Shown: positions 15,354 to 23,816, counted from the first letter of the stretch. The stretch: 38,929 bases of DNA from Candidatus Aminicenantota bacterium (GCA_026393865.1 JAPKZI010000231.1:1-38929), one strand, 5' to 3'. A program made the numbers and translations. The notes: generated from the sequence alone by a model not told the origin.

Positions 15354-16325
15354 ATGCCGGTCAACCGACGTCTCGCCCTGATCGCCTTCGGCGGCAACGC
15401 CCTGCTCCCCGAGAACCAGCGCGGGGTCCAGGACGAGCAGATGAAGAACGCCGAGAAGGCCGCGGAGCTGATGGTCCACGTCGTCCGCAAGGGCTACGAG
15501 CTCATCATCGTCCACGGCAACGGCCCTCAGGTCGGTAATCTCCTCATCCAGCAGGAAGAGGCCGTGACCAAGGTCCCCCCATACACGCTCGACGTCTGCG
15601 ACGCGATGACCGAGGGCAGCATGGGTTTCATGCTCGAGCGGGCCATCACCAACGAGCTGCGCCGGCATTCGATCGACAAGGACGTCATCACCCTCGTCAC
15701 CCAGGTCCTGGTGGACGTGAACGACCCGGCCTTCGAGAATCCGACCAAGCCCGTCGGGCCGTTCTACACGAAATACCGGGCCCAACAGCTCGTCCGCGAA
15801 AAGAAATGGACGATGGTCGAGGACGCCGGCCGCGGATACCGCAAAGTCGTGCCCTCGCCCAAGCCGATCGATATCGTCCCGAAATGGATCATCAGCGACC
15901 TTGTCCGGGCCGGCCGGATCGTCATCGCCGCCGGCGGCGGAGGGATCCCGGTCATCCTCAACGGCCGGGGACTGTTCGAGGGCGTCGAGGCCGTCATTGA
16001 CAAGGACTACGCGGCCGGCCTGATCGCCCGCGAGGTCAAGGTGGACCTGTTCATCATCCTAACCGGCACCGAGAGGGTCTATCTCGACTTCGGCAAACCG
16101 GAGCAGAAAGAGATGCCGGTGATGACGATTGAGGAGGCCCAAGCCCACTTGGACGGCGGGCAGTTCCCGCCCGGCTCGATGGGGCCGAAGATCCGGGCGG
16201 CCGTCGAATACGTCAAGGCCGGCGGCAAAGAGGTGCTCATCACCGACGCCAATCACCTCAAGGCCGCCCTGATCAACCGCTCGGGAACGCGGATCGTCGA
16301 ATCGCGGCGGGAGAACATCCTTTGA
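15354..16325 (+). CDS. arcC: Carbamate kinase
   Basis: Carbamate kinase (323 aa) transfers the phosphate of carbamoyl phosphate to ADP, making ATP in fermentative arginine/citrulline breakdown. It belongs to the amino-acid kinase fold. AFGGNALLPENQRG is the N-terminal phosphate-binding loop, IIVHGNGPQVGNLLIQQE the carbamate/Gly-rich motif, DVCDAMTEGSMGFML is family-specific, and VIAAGGGGIPVI closes the nucleotide site. PGSMGPKIRAAVEYV near the C-terminus is also conserved. GAGGATCC precedes the ATG. Pairing with OTC downstream supports catabolic ATP formation, but no arginine deiminase is in view. Confidence 0.95.
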   Translation: MPVNRRLALIAFGGNALLPENQRGVQDEQMKNAEKAAELMVHVVRKGYELIIVHGNGPQVGNLLIQQEEAVTKVPPYTLDVCDAMTEGSMGFMLERAITNELRRHSIDKDVITLVTQVLVDVNDPAFENPTKPVGPFYTKYRAQQLVREKKWTMVEDAGRGYRKVVPSPKPIDIVPKWIISDLVRAGRIVIAAGGGGIPVILNGRGLFEGVEAVIDKDYAAGLIAREVKVDLFIILTGTERVYLDFGKPEQKEMPVMTIEEAQAHLDGGQFPPGSMGPKIRAAVEYVKAGGKEVLITDANHLKAALINRSGTRIVESRRENIL

Positions 16326-16386
16326 TGCCGTCGCGAGGAGTCCGGCCTGAAATGTCCGCGATGACCGTCTTTCTTAGGAGATAGCC

Positions 16387-17310
16387 ATGCAAAAGGATTT
16401 TTTGTCCATCCACGACATCACTCCCTATGAATTCCACGAACTTCTGGATATGACCCAGGACATCAAAGAGAACCCGGACAAATACCGCAAACGATTGAAG
16501 GGCCAGGTCCTGGCGATGATCTTCGAGAAGCCCTCCCTCCGGACGCGGATGACCTTCGAGGTCGGGATGCTCGGACTCGGGGGGAAGGCCATCTACCTCA
16601 GCCCGAACGAGATCCAGCTCGGCAAGCGCGAAACGGTCGAGGACGTCGGGCACAACCTCGAACGCTGGGTGGACGGCATCATGATCCGGACCTTCGCCCA
16701 CGAGAACGTCGTCCGGCTGGCCAAAGCCTCCTCCGTCTCCGTCATCAACGCCCTGACCGACCTCAGCCATCCCTGCCAGGGCATGGCCGATTTCTTCACC
16801 CTGCGCGAGAAAAAGGGAGGGCTGTCGCGGACCAAGCTGGCCTACGTCGGCGACGGCAACAATGTCTGCCACAGCCTCATGCTCGCGGCCGCGAAAGCCG
16901 GCACCCGGATGGCCGTGGCCACGCCGAAAGGCTACGAGCCGAACGCCGGGATGGTCAAGGCCGCCCTTGAGGACGGCCGGGACACGGGTTTCTCGCTCCA
17001 AATCACCACCGATGCGCGCGAAGCCGTGAAGGACGCGGACGCCGTTTACACCGACGTCTGGGCCTCCATGGGACAGGAGCAGGAAAAAGAGGCCCGGGCC
17101 AAGATCTTCGCCCCGTACCAGGTGAATCCGGCGCTCATGGCCGCGGCCAAACCGGACGCGGTCTTCATGCACTGCCTCCCGGCCCATCGCGAAGAGGAGG
17201 TCGCGGCCGCCGTGCTCGATTCCCCGCGCTCCGTCGTGTTCGACCAGGCCGAGAACCGGCTGCATATCCAGAAAGCGATCATGCTCCAACTGATGGGGAA
17301 AAAAGGATAA
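16387..17310 (+). CDS. argF: Ornithine carbamoyltransferase
   Basis: OTC (307 aa) interconverts carbamoyl phosphate plus ornithine with citrulline. The carbamoyl-phosphate loop is FEKPSLRTRMTFEVGM, followed by the LSHPCQGMADFFT motif. The ornithine-side motifs are YVGDGNNVCHS and DVWASMGQE, the SMG loop typical of OTC rather than of other carbamoyltransferases. FMHCLPAHREEEV carries the catalytic Cys. An AGGAGATAGCC leader precedes the ATG. With arcC immediately upstream, the catabolic direction (arcB-like) is as likely as an arginine-biosynthetic one; the symbol follows the enzyme, not the direction. Confidence 0.95.
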   Translation: MQKDFLSIHDITPYEFHELLDMTQDIKENPDKYRKRLKGQVLAMIFEKPSLRTRMTFEVGMLGLGGKAIYLSPNEIQLGKRETVEDVGHNLERWVDGIMIRTFAHENVVRLAKASSVSVINALTDLSHPCQGMADFFTLREKKGGLSRTKLAYVGDGNNVCHSLMLAAAKAGTRMAVATPKGYEPNAGMVKAALEDGRDTGFSLQITTDAREAVKDADAVYTDVWASMGQEQEKEARAKIFAPYQVNPALMAAAKPDAVFMHCLPAHREEEVAAAVLDSPRSVVFDQAENRLHIQKAIMLQLMGKKG

Positions 17311-17311
17311 C

Positions 17312-19435
17312 ATGGATAAGGACAACGCCCTCGTCCAGGTGACACCGGACGATATCGCCTTCGTCGAGCAGGAGCTGGCCAAGTCGCGCAAACCCTTCCT
17401 GCTCCGGGAGCTCGTCGAGAAGCTGGCCTTCCTCAAGACCGCCGCTCAGCGCATCCAGGACGTGAAGATCTACGACCCGAACAGCCTCTACGAGGTGGGC
17501 GACTCGATCTACAAAGAGTATGACGAACGCCTGACCGTGAGCAGCAAGACCGTCGAGCCCTTCAAGGGAGTGGTGGTCCTGAATGTCGTGAAGAAGATCG
17601 TCTACAAGGGCTTCGACTGCGAGATGCTCGAGGTCGATTACACGGGCGGAGGGACGTTCCGCAAATATATCGACTACATGAAGAAGACCAAGACGCAGGT
17701 CCTCCTCCCGGCGAACTGCGGCGGCGCGAACCAGCCGGCGAAAATCATGGGCAAGGGCGAGGACCCGCGCCTGACCGAGCTGCCGATGACCGACCGGGAC
17801 CTCAAGACTCTCGAGCGGAGCCTGAAGACCGCCATGGCCAAATCTCCGACGTTCTTCTCCTGGAACGAATTCTGGCAGCTCAGCGCCGACCAGCCCGCCA
17901 TCCCCGAAGAGAAGATCAAGGAGATGGAAACCCACCTGGAGACGACAAAGCTTTCGGCGGCCACCGGCGACCTGATCAAAATGTTCCTGGGGTTCGAGGC
18001 CTCGCACGACCTCTTCGACATCCATTGCCTCGGCCTGAACCATCTGCTCGAGACCAAGTATAAAAAGGAGTTCCTCCAGGTCTCTCCGCTCGTCTGGGGA
18101 AAATGGCACCTCAAGAGCGTGCTCAACGCCCTCCCGGAGAACCTCCCCCTGGCGGCCGGGGAAGCGCCGCTCCCCGAATTCGAAACCTCCGAGCCGGTGC
18201 CGGCCGCGCCGTCCCACGAGTTCCCCCTCAAGGTCTACCTGACCTGGCGGGAGATCCTCTCGGGCGGGGTCCGGATCCCCAAGGCGTTCCACAAGGAGTT
18301 ATCCCACTCGCGGGAATACATTTTCACGGACGCCGACGACAACAAGACCCACACCGTCTATTTCTATCCCCAGCAGGGGATCTTCCTGGGGCTCAAGGAC
18401 TTTTTCGCCGCGCATAACATTCCCCAGGGCACGAGCATGACCCTGGAGCGCAAGGGCCCGGTCCAGTTCCACTTCTGGTTGAAGAAATCCAAGAAGAAAC
18501 TGTCCATCGCCAAGCTGGCCTACGATCCGGCGACCGACATGTTCGCCGACGCGGGAGAAGCCCCGACGCTGGCCCTGCCCAACAAGATCATCTATATCGA
18601 ACGCGAAACGGTGCAGAAGCTCATCGCCCTTTACTCCCAAAGGGACGGCCTCAATCTGAGGGACCTGCTGATCCTCATCTTCAAGAGTTTCGGCCTTCCA
18701 TCGGCGAATCATTCGCTCCACTATATGCGCGCTTATCACCTGGTCGACGTTCTGAAAAAGACGTCCCAAGAGGATGTCGAACGGACCCTGCTGAACACCT
18801 TTGAGTTCTCCCAATCCGACAAGAAGAAGGGCATTTTCAATTATCATGAAGCCGCGCCGGCCAAGGTCCTGATCGAGGAGATGGCGGCGGAAGTCCCGGC
18901 CGAGGCGGAGGAGATCGCCGCGGGCGAGATCCCGGTCCTCGAACTTGTCGAGCAGTTGGGAGAGGATCTCGATCTCGATATCGCGGCCGCCGAGCTCGAG
19001 CAAAAGCCCAAAGCGGAGGCCGGCGGTCCGGCGGCCAAGAAAGAAAAGCCGCACAAGAAGAAAAAACCAACGTCCGAAGGCGAAAAAGCGCCGCACCCGA
19101 AAAAGAGCGAACGCCGGGTCATCGAAGAGCGGATCGCCGAGGAAGAGTCCGAACTCGAAGCTCTCTACGCCGGGAAGGCGGTCGAGGACGAGGAGATCGA
19201 AGGCGCCGAGATCGCGGTCGAAGCCGAGGCCGAGGCCGAAGCCCCGGCCAAAGCGCCGGCCGCGGCCAAGGCCGAGGCTCCGGCGGAAGAAGAACCGGCG
19301 GTCGAGGAGGAAGAGCCGAAGCCCGAAGAGGCCAAGCCCGCGGCGGGGGGATTGTTCGGGGACCTCTTCGCCGAAAAGCTCAAGTCCGCGCTGACCAGGA
19401 AGCGGGCGGAAGACGCGCAGAAAAAAGACGATTAA
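17312..19435 (+). CDS. Large unrecognised protein with possible DNA-binding folds and acidic/basic tail
   Basis: A 707-aa protein I cannot assign. It starts 1 bp after the argF stop (SD AAGGATAAC), so it is in that operon. Residues 1-60 (DIAFVEQELAKSRKPFLLRE...) look like a small winged-helix/HARE-like module. Residues about 80-140 contain a beta-rich segment, KGVVVLNVVKKIVYKGFDCEM. Residues about 303-397 (GGVRIPKAFHKELSHSREYI ... GLKDFFAAHNIPQGTSMTLER) resemble the layout of B3/EcoRII-type pseudobarrel DNA-binding domains. Residues about 410-510 are helical (LNLRDLLILIFKSFGLPSA). The last ~170 residues are low complexity, with lysine-rich and Glu/Ala-rich repeats, ending in a basic helix. 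There is no signal peptide or membrane segment. The domain guesses are by-eye resemblance only. Confidence 0.85.
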   Translation: MDKDNALVQVTPDDIAFVEQELAKSRKPFLLRELVEKLAFLKTAAQRIQDVKIYDPNSLYEVGDSIYKEYDERLTVSSKTVEPFKGVVVLNVVKKIVYKGFDCEMLEVDYTGGGTFRKYIDYMKKTKTQVLLPANCGGANQPAKIMGKGEDPRLTELPMTDRDLKTLERSLKTAMAKSPTFFSWNEFWQLSADQPAIPEEKIKEMETHLETTKLSAATGDLIKMFLGFEASHDLFDIHCLGLNHLLETKYKKEFLQVSPLVWGKWHLKSVLNALPENLPLAAGEAPLPEFETSEPVPAAPSHEFPLKVYLTWREILSGGVRIPKAFHKELSHSREYIFTDADDNKTHTVYFYPQQGIFLGLKDFFAAHNIPQGTSMTLERKGPVQFHFWLKKSKKKLSIAKLAYDPATDMFADAGEAPTLALPNKIIYIERETVQKLIALYSQRDGLNLRDLLILIFKSFGLPSANHSLHYMRAYHLVDVLKKTSQEDVERTLLNTFEFSQSDKKKGIFNYHEAAPAKVLIEEMAAEVPAEAEEIAAGEIPVLELVEQLGEDLDLDIAAAELEQKPKAEAGGPAAKKEKPHKKKKPTSEGEKAPHPKKSERRVIEERIAEEESELEALYAGKAVEDEEIEGAEIAVEAEAEAEAPAKAPAAAKAEAPAEEEPAVEEEEPKPEEAKPAAGGLFGDLFAEKLKSALTRKRAEDAQKKDD

Positions 19436-19451
19436 ACCGGTCCGGCCGATT

Positions 19452-20228
19452 TTAAAGGATCGCCCGCGTCGAACCGTCCCGGCGGGTCACTCCCATCTCG
19501 TCCAGAAATTCGAGGATCGGGATGGCGAACTTGCGGCTGAGGCCGGTCATCGTTTTGAAGTCGGCCACACTCAGCTCTTTCCTGCCCAGACCCCGGATCT
19601 TGGCGATGATCCCGTCCAACCAAGCGGCGGGAAAATAAAAGCCGGCGGGGATCACCACGACCTTCTTCCGCTCGATGAGGATATCGAGCAGGCTCTCGAG
19701 CTTTTGCGGAGTGAGGGGGATTCGCTCGAGGATCTCCTTGGTCGTCAAAGCCTGGAACTCCCCCTCGAAACACGTCGTCTCGAGCTTCCGGAGAAGCTGT
19801 TCCTCCCGGGGGGGGAGCTGACGCCGGAAATCCGCCAGGGCGAACTCTCCGCTCTCCTGCTTGAGCCGGCCGTCATGGACGAGCGTCATCACGGCCAGGA
19901 GGAGGATCTTGGCCGGCGCGTCGAACCTTTTTTTCAGCCGGTCGAGCGAGATGCCGTTCTCTTTCGGATTTTTCTGGTGAAATTGGGAAATGTGCGGCAG
20001 GATCTTTTGCCCGAGGAAATCGACGCTTTCGCGGGAGACGATGAACAGCGGAGCGAAGGAAAGGATCCGGACCTGGCCTTTTTCCTCAAGCGTCCCGGCC
20101 AGCTCCGCCAACTTCGCCGCGTCGAGGGGCAGCCGTTCCTCCGCTTCGCTCTCCCGCAGGCCCTTGAGGCCTTTCTCGCGGGCCAGTTCGAGGAGGATAT
20201 CGGCTTCACCGGCGGGCTTGGTCTTCAT
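19452..20228 (-). CDS. Stand-alone SelB C-terminal winged-helix module
   Basis: 258 aa that align by eye with the C-terminal half of the selenocysteine elongation factor SelB. The C-terminus, LSVADFKTMTGLSRKFAIPILEFLDEMGVTRRDGSTR, is the hallmark of the last SelB winged helix, which grips the SECIS hairpin in selenoprotein mRNAs. LFIVSRESVDFLGQKILPHI and the lysine/leucine helices match the preceding winged helices. The EF-Tu-like GTPase domains 1-3 (~370 residues) are absent: the ORF has its own ATG and promoter-like -10 box, and rnr ends 96 bp upstream. Reading frames are intact, so this looks like a retained orphan module rather than fresh decay. It might bind RNA, pair with a separately encoded GTPase, or have been repurposed. 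It is convergent with the preceding gene, 16 bp apart. Confidence 0.85.
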   Translation of the reverse strand: MKTKPAGEADILLELAREKGLKGLRESEAEERLPLDAAKLAELAGTLEEKGQVRILSFAPLFIVSRESVDFLGQKILPHISQFHQKNPKENGISLDRLKKRFDAPAKILLLAVMTLVHDGRLKQESGEFALADFRRQLPPREEQLLRKLETTCFEGEFQALTTKEILERIPLTPQKLESLLDILIERKKVVVIPAGFYFPAAWLDGIIAKIRGLGRKELSVADFKTMTGLSRKFAIPILEFLDEMGVTRRDGSTRAIL

Positions 20229-20237
20229 GGTTCGCTG

Positions 20238-20243
20238 ATTATA
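20238..20243 (-). promoter_or_regulatory. -10 box of the SelB-like gene
   Basis: A perfect TATAAT lies on the minus strand, 9 nt before the ATG at 20228, with no Shine-Dalgarno between. This suggests an almost leaderless transcript. No good -35 is seen at the expected distance. Confidence 0.5.
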
Positions 20244-20323
20244 TTATCAACTTTTCGAACCTAAGCCTATCTTTATGTGTTTGCCTTGATTAAAGTGACA
20301 TCGCGCGGCGCTAAACAACGCTT

Positions 20324-22408
20324 CTAATCCCCCCTCCCCCCCTTTAGCAAAGGGGGGGACTGCTGGTCGGCGGGGACCAGGCTCATCCGCCGCAGGACGG
20401 GATCCACGGCGGCCAAGATCACATGGAGGGATTGGCCGACCTCGAATGTCTTCCCCGATCGTCTCCCCGACAGGACCCCGCGCGTCCGTTCCTGGAAATA
20501 ATCGCCGCCGAGGTCCTCGTAAGAAACGACGCCCTTGACGAAATAATCGTTGAGCTCCACGGCCAGCCCCGCCCGGGTGATGTCGACGACGATGCCGGTG
20601 AATTCCTCGCCCAGTTTCTCCTTGAGAAAACGGAAGATCCGCCATTCGACGAGGTCCTGCTCCGCGCCGGCCGCCTTTCGCTCCTGCCCGGACGCGTGGA
20701 GGGCGACGGCCGCGAGGGGCTCCGCCGCGGGGGGAAGCCCCGCCAGGACCCGCTTGAGAAGGCGATGGACCGCGAGGTCCGGGTAGCGGCGGATGGGGGA
20801 GGTGAAATGCGTATATTCCTTTTTGGCCAGACCGTAATGCCCGAGGTTCTCTTCGGAATAAACGGCCAGCTTCATCGCCCGCAGAACCTGGACGTTGACG
20901 TATTTTTCGCCGGGCTTGCCTTCGGCCTCTCGAATGGCCCGCTGCAGGTCGGCCGAGCGGATCTTGTCGGGCTTGGGAAGGGCGATCCCGAAATGAAAGA
21001 GGATCTCGCGGAGTTTTTCCAGGTCGGCGGTGGAGGGCGGAGGGTGGACGCGGTAGATCGAGGCGACGTCTTTGCGGTTAAGGAAAGAGGCCACGGCGAC
21101 GTTCGCCGCCACCATGAACTCCTCGATGAGCTTGTGGGCCTCGTTCTGGGCGAAAGTCGCGATCGAGGCGAGACGGCCTTCCTTGTAAACGAGCTCGGGC
21201 TCGAGGAGGTCGAAATCGAGGCTGCCTTCGCCGACGCGCTTCCCCCGGAGGAGCCGGGCCAGGTCCCGCATGATCAGGAGGTCCGGGACGAGGGCGGCCT
21301 GCTTCCGCCGTTCGTCCGCCTCGTTCTCGAAGATCTTGAACACGGAGGTGTAGGTCAGCCGCTCGGCCGTCCGGATGATCGAGGGATGAAAATCGGCGTG
21401 GACGACGCTTCCGTCCGCGTCGATCTCCATCACCGCCGAGACCGTCAGCCGGTCCTCGCGGGGCCTCAGGCTGCAAATGTCGTTCGACAGCTTCTCCGGG
21501 AGCATGGGCAAGGTCAGGTCGGGGAAATAAACGCTCGTCCCGCGGGCGCAGGCGTCCCGGTCGAGGGCCGATCCCGCCTCGACATAATGGGATACGTCGG
21601 CGATGTGGACCCCGAGGAGATAGCGGCCGCCTTCGAGTTTTCTGACGCTCACCGCGTCGTCGAAATCCTGGGCCGTCTCGCCGTCGATGGTGAACGTCGT
21701 CCAGCCGCGGTGATCGACGCGGCCCGCGGCGAGGACGGGGCGGCCGGCGGCCTCATCGGCCTCGGCCAGGGCCGGCCCGGAAAATTCCTCCGCCAGACCG
21801 TATTTCCGGATGACGACCTTGGTGTCCACGCCGGGCGCGTCCGGCATCCCGAAGACCTCGGTGATCGTCAGGCGGCCGCGGTCCGCGGCGATGACCTCCC
21901 CCGGCGCGGGAAAGAACCCGCCCCGCGAAACGAGCCGGATCTCCTCGAGCGAGGGGGCGTCGAACGGAACGAGGACGGGCGCGCCGGAGCGCTCTTCGTA
22001 GAGGCCGATGATGCTCTTCTTTTCCTTTTTGAGGATGCGCACGACCCGGCCTTCGGATTTCCCTTTGAGTCCGCGCTCCGCGAAGAGGATTTCGACGGTG
22101 TCGCCCTGCATCGCTCCTTTGGCGAAACGCCCGGGAACAAAGACATCGGCCGTCGACCGGTCTTCGGGGACGACAAACCCGAAGCCCCGCCCCGAGGTTT
22201 CGAACCGGCCGCGGAGGAGGTCGGACTGGACCGGGAGGAGGTAGCGGTTCTTGACCCGGCGGATGAGCTTTTTGTTCTCCAGGTCGATGAGGCGCCCTTC
22301 GAGCTTGGCTCGTTCCTTGCGGGTGACGCGGAGTTCCTTGAAGATGTGCTGGAGGGTCAACCCCTGCCGGTTCCGGCGGAGAAGCTCGAGGATGCGTTGT
22401 TCTTCCAT
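20324..22408 (-). CDS. rnr: Ribonuclease R (RNB-family 3'-5' exoribonuclease)
   Basis: A 694-aa processive 3'-5' exoribonuclease that degrades structured RNA. It has an N-terminal winged helix (EEQRILELLRRNRQGLTLQ) and then cold-shock/OB domains (GRGFGFVVPEDRSTADVFV). The RNB catalytic domain has DGETAQDFDDAVSVRKLEGG (metal-binding Asps), LLGVHIADVSHYVEAGSALD and FPDLTLPMLPEKLSNDICSL, with TSPIRRYPDLAVHRLL later. A C-terminal S1 domain (FTGIVVDITRAGLAVELNDYFV) follows. The last 11 residues, SPPLLKGGRGD, are encoded by a perfect palindrome and look like an acquired tail. It lies 9 bp downstream of the unknown gene at 22418. Confidence 0.95.
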   Translation of the reverse strand: MEEQRILELLRRNRQGLTLQHIFKELRVTRKERAKLEGRLIDLENKKLIRRVKNRYLLPVQSDLLRGRFETSGRGFGFVVPEDRSTADVFVPGRFAKGAMQGDTVEILFAERGLKGKSEGRVVRILKKEKKSIIGLYEERSGAPVLVPFDAPSLEEIRLVSRGGFFPAPGEVIAADRGRLTITEVFGMPDAPGVDTKVVIRKYGLAEEFSGPALAEADEAAGRPVLAAGRVDHRGWTTFTIDGETAQDFDDAVSVRKLEGGRYLLGVHIADVSHYVEAGSALDRDACARGTSVYFPDLTLPMLPEKLSNDICSLRPREDRLTVSAVMEIDADGSVVHADFHPSIIRTAERLTYTSVFKIFENEADERRKQAALVPDLLIMRDLARLLRGKRVGEGSLDFDLLEPELVYKEGRLASIATFAQNEAHKLIEEFMVAANVAVASFLNRKDVASIYRVHPPPSTADLEKLREILFHFGIALPKPDKIRSADLQRAIREAEGKPGEKYVNVQVLRAMKLAVYSEENLGHYGLAKKEYTHFTSPIRRYPDLAVHRLLKRVLAGLPPAAEPLAAVALHASGQERKAAGAEQDLVEWRIFRFLKEKLGEEFTGIVVDITRAGLAVELNDYFVKGVVSYEDLGGDYFQERTRGVLSGRRSGKTFEVGQSLHVILAAVDPVLRRMSLVPADQQSPPLLKGGRGD
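20336..20358. repeat. Palindrome CCCCCCCTTT-AGC-AAAGGGGGGG at the rnr 3' end
   Basis: Perfect 10-bp arms with an AGC loop. It lies inside the rnr reading frame, just before the TAG, and encodes the SPPLLKGG tail. A palindrome of this type giving a PPLLKGG tail recurs at gene ends in many bacteria. The rest of the rnr-selB gap (20229-20323) shows only the -10 box noted above. Confidence 0.8.
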
Positions 22409-22417
22409 GCCGGTCTC

Positions 22418-23053
22418 TCAATAATAAAATGGCGAAAGATAGGGAATCCTGTGCCGGTCGCGGACGCGCTTGACGAGCTTGAGATCGACCGCAGCCGCCA
22501 GCGCCGCCCCGCGCAGGCTCTTGTGCTCGGCCAGGATCTCCCTTTGGGCGGCCGCCCGTTCTTCCGCGCCGGACCGGGCCGCCAGAATTTTTTCCAGGTC
22601 GGCCTCGAGCCGTTCCAGCGCCTCGTCGGAAACGGCGGACCTGGCCAGTTCCTTCCGCGCCTCAAGAAAGATCGGCTTCAAGGGGCCGATGCCGTTCGGG
22701 AGACTTTTCAAGAAGCCCTCGACCTCGGCCCGGATCCTCGTCCATTTATCGCTCCGGCCGGGAGGCTGTCTCGTCCCGCCGACCTTGCGATCGCGATCGC
22801 GCTCGAACGCGCTTTCGACCTGGGCCCGGCAGAACGAGAGGGCAAGAACCTTCCCCCTCATCAGAGCTCCGGCGCGGCGGGCCGCGAAAGCCTTCTCGAT
22901 CCCCTCCAGGACGATCGGAAGCGGGACGCCGGTCCGTTCCCAGGCGGAGATGAGGTCCAGGTCTTTGGCCGACAGAAAGAAGGGGGCGCCGCGCCGATCC
23001 AGGAAATGCCGGGCGATCTCCTGGAAATAGCGTTCGCTAACGGTTTCGCTCAT
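22418..23053 (-). CDS. Unrecognised 211-aa protein
   Basis: A soluble, mostly helical protein I do not recognise. It begins MSETVSERYFQEIARHFLDR, then RRGAPFFLSAKDLDLISAWE and VPLPIVLEGIEKAFAARRAG, followed by a basic linker (RDRDRKVGGTRQPPGRSDKW) and long charged helices. The track begins at 23215, but that extension runs antiparallel to nothing useful and overlaps coaX by 179 bp. The ATG at 23053 overlaps coaX by only 17 bp and is the likelier start. It lies between coaX and rnr on the same strand. No catalytic motif is visible; a helical DNA- or RNA-binding adaptor is possible but unproven. Confidence 0.8.
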   Translation of the reverse strand: MSETVSERYFQEIARHFLDRRGAPFFLSAKDLDLISAWERTGVPLPIVLEGIEKAFAARRAGALMRGKVLALSFCRAQVESAFERDRDRKVGGTRQPPGRSDKWTRIRAEVEGFLKSLPNGIGPLKPIFLEARKELARSAVSDEALERLEADLEKILAARSGAEERAAAQREILAEHKSLRGAALAAAVDLKLVKRVRDRHRIPYLSPFYY

Positions 23054-23801
23054 AAATGATCCGGAGGCCTTCCAGGACGAGGTTCGGCTCGTAGGCCGTG
23101 ATGGTTTTGAGCTCGGCGCTGATCTGATCGCCGAAACCGCCGGTGGCAATGACCTTGGCCTCTTCGCCCAGCTCCTTGCGGATCTCCCCGATGATGTTAC
23201 GGACGAGGCCGACATAGCCGAAATAGAGGCCCGACTGCATGCTGGCGACCGTCGTTTTTCCGACGGCCTTGGCCGGTTTTTTGATCTCGATCCGGGGCAG
23301 TTTGGCCGTTTTCAGGTACAGGGCTTCCGCGGAGATCTGGATGCCGGGGGCGATCGCGCCGCCCAGGTATTCGCCCTTGGCCGAGACGGCGTCGAAGGTC
23401 GTGGCGGTCCCGAAATCCAGGACGATGCACGGCCCGCCGATCTTTTCGTAGGCGGCCACGGCCGCCACGACCCGGTCGGCGCCCACTTCGAGCGGGGCTT
23501 CGTAAAGGATGGGCATCCCCGTTCGCAAGCCGGGTCCGACAACCAGGGCTTTGAGGCGGAAAAGGTCGTGGCTCAAGGTCTGGAAGATCGGCGTGAGCGG
23601 CGGAACGACGCTCGAGACGATCACGGCCTTGACCGCGGCGGGGTCCAGTCCGGCCGACGCGAGCAGATTCCGAAGGATGATCCCGTACTCATCGCCGGTC
23701 TTGTCCCGGTCCGAACGGACCCGCCAGTGATGGGCCAGGGTCTTGTCCTTGAACAGGCCGATGGCCACCGTGGTGTTGCCTATATCGAGAGCCAAGAGCA
23801 T
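23037..23801 (-). CDS. coaX: Type III pantothenate kinase
   Basis: CoaX (254 aa) phosphorylates pantothenate, the first step of coenzyme A synthesis, and unlike type I enzymes is not feedback-inhibited by CoA. It belongs to the ASKHA fold: LLALDIGNTTVAIGLFKD is the phosphate-1 loop, SSVVPPLTPIF follows, then EVGADRVVAAVAAYEKIGGP (GADR pantothenate motif), IVLDFGTATTFDAVSAKGEY (phosphate-2) and YLGGAIAPGI. VIATGGFGD is the adenosine motif. AAGGAG precedes the ATG at 23801. A family A repeat separates it from birA upstream. Confidence 0.96.
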   Translation of the reverse strand: MLLALDIGNTTVAIGLFKDKTLAHHWRVRSDRDKTGDEYGIILRNLLASAGLDPAAVKAVIVSSVVPPLTPIFQTLSHDLFRLKALVVGPGLRTGMPILYEAPLEVGADRVVAAVAAYEKIGGPCIVLDFGTATTFDAVSAKGEYLGGAIAPGIQISAEALYLKTAKLPRIEIKKPAKAVGKTTVASMQSGLYFGYVGLVRNIIGEIRKELGEEAKVIATGGFGDQISAELKTITAYEPNLVLEGLRIIYERNR

Positions 23802-23816
23802 GGTCGTTCTCCTTAC

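Noticed and set aside
20423-23059. 878-aa plus-strand ORF
   Set aside because: Antisense shadow of rnr and the following gene; no domain signature.
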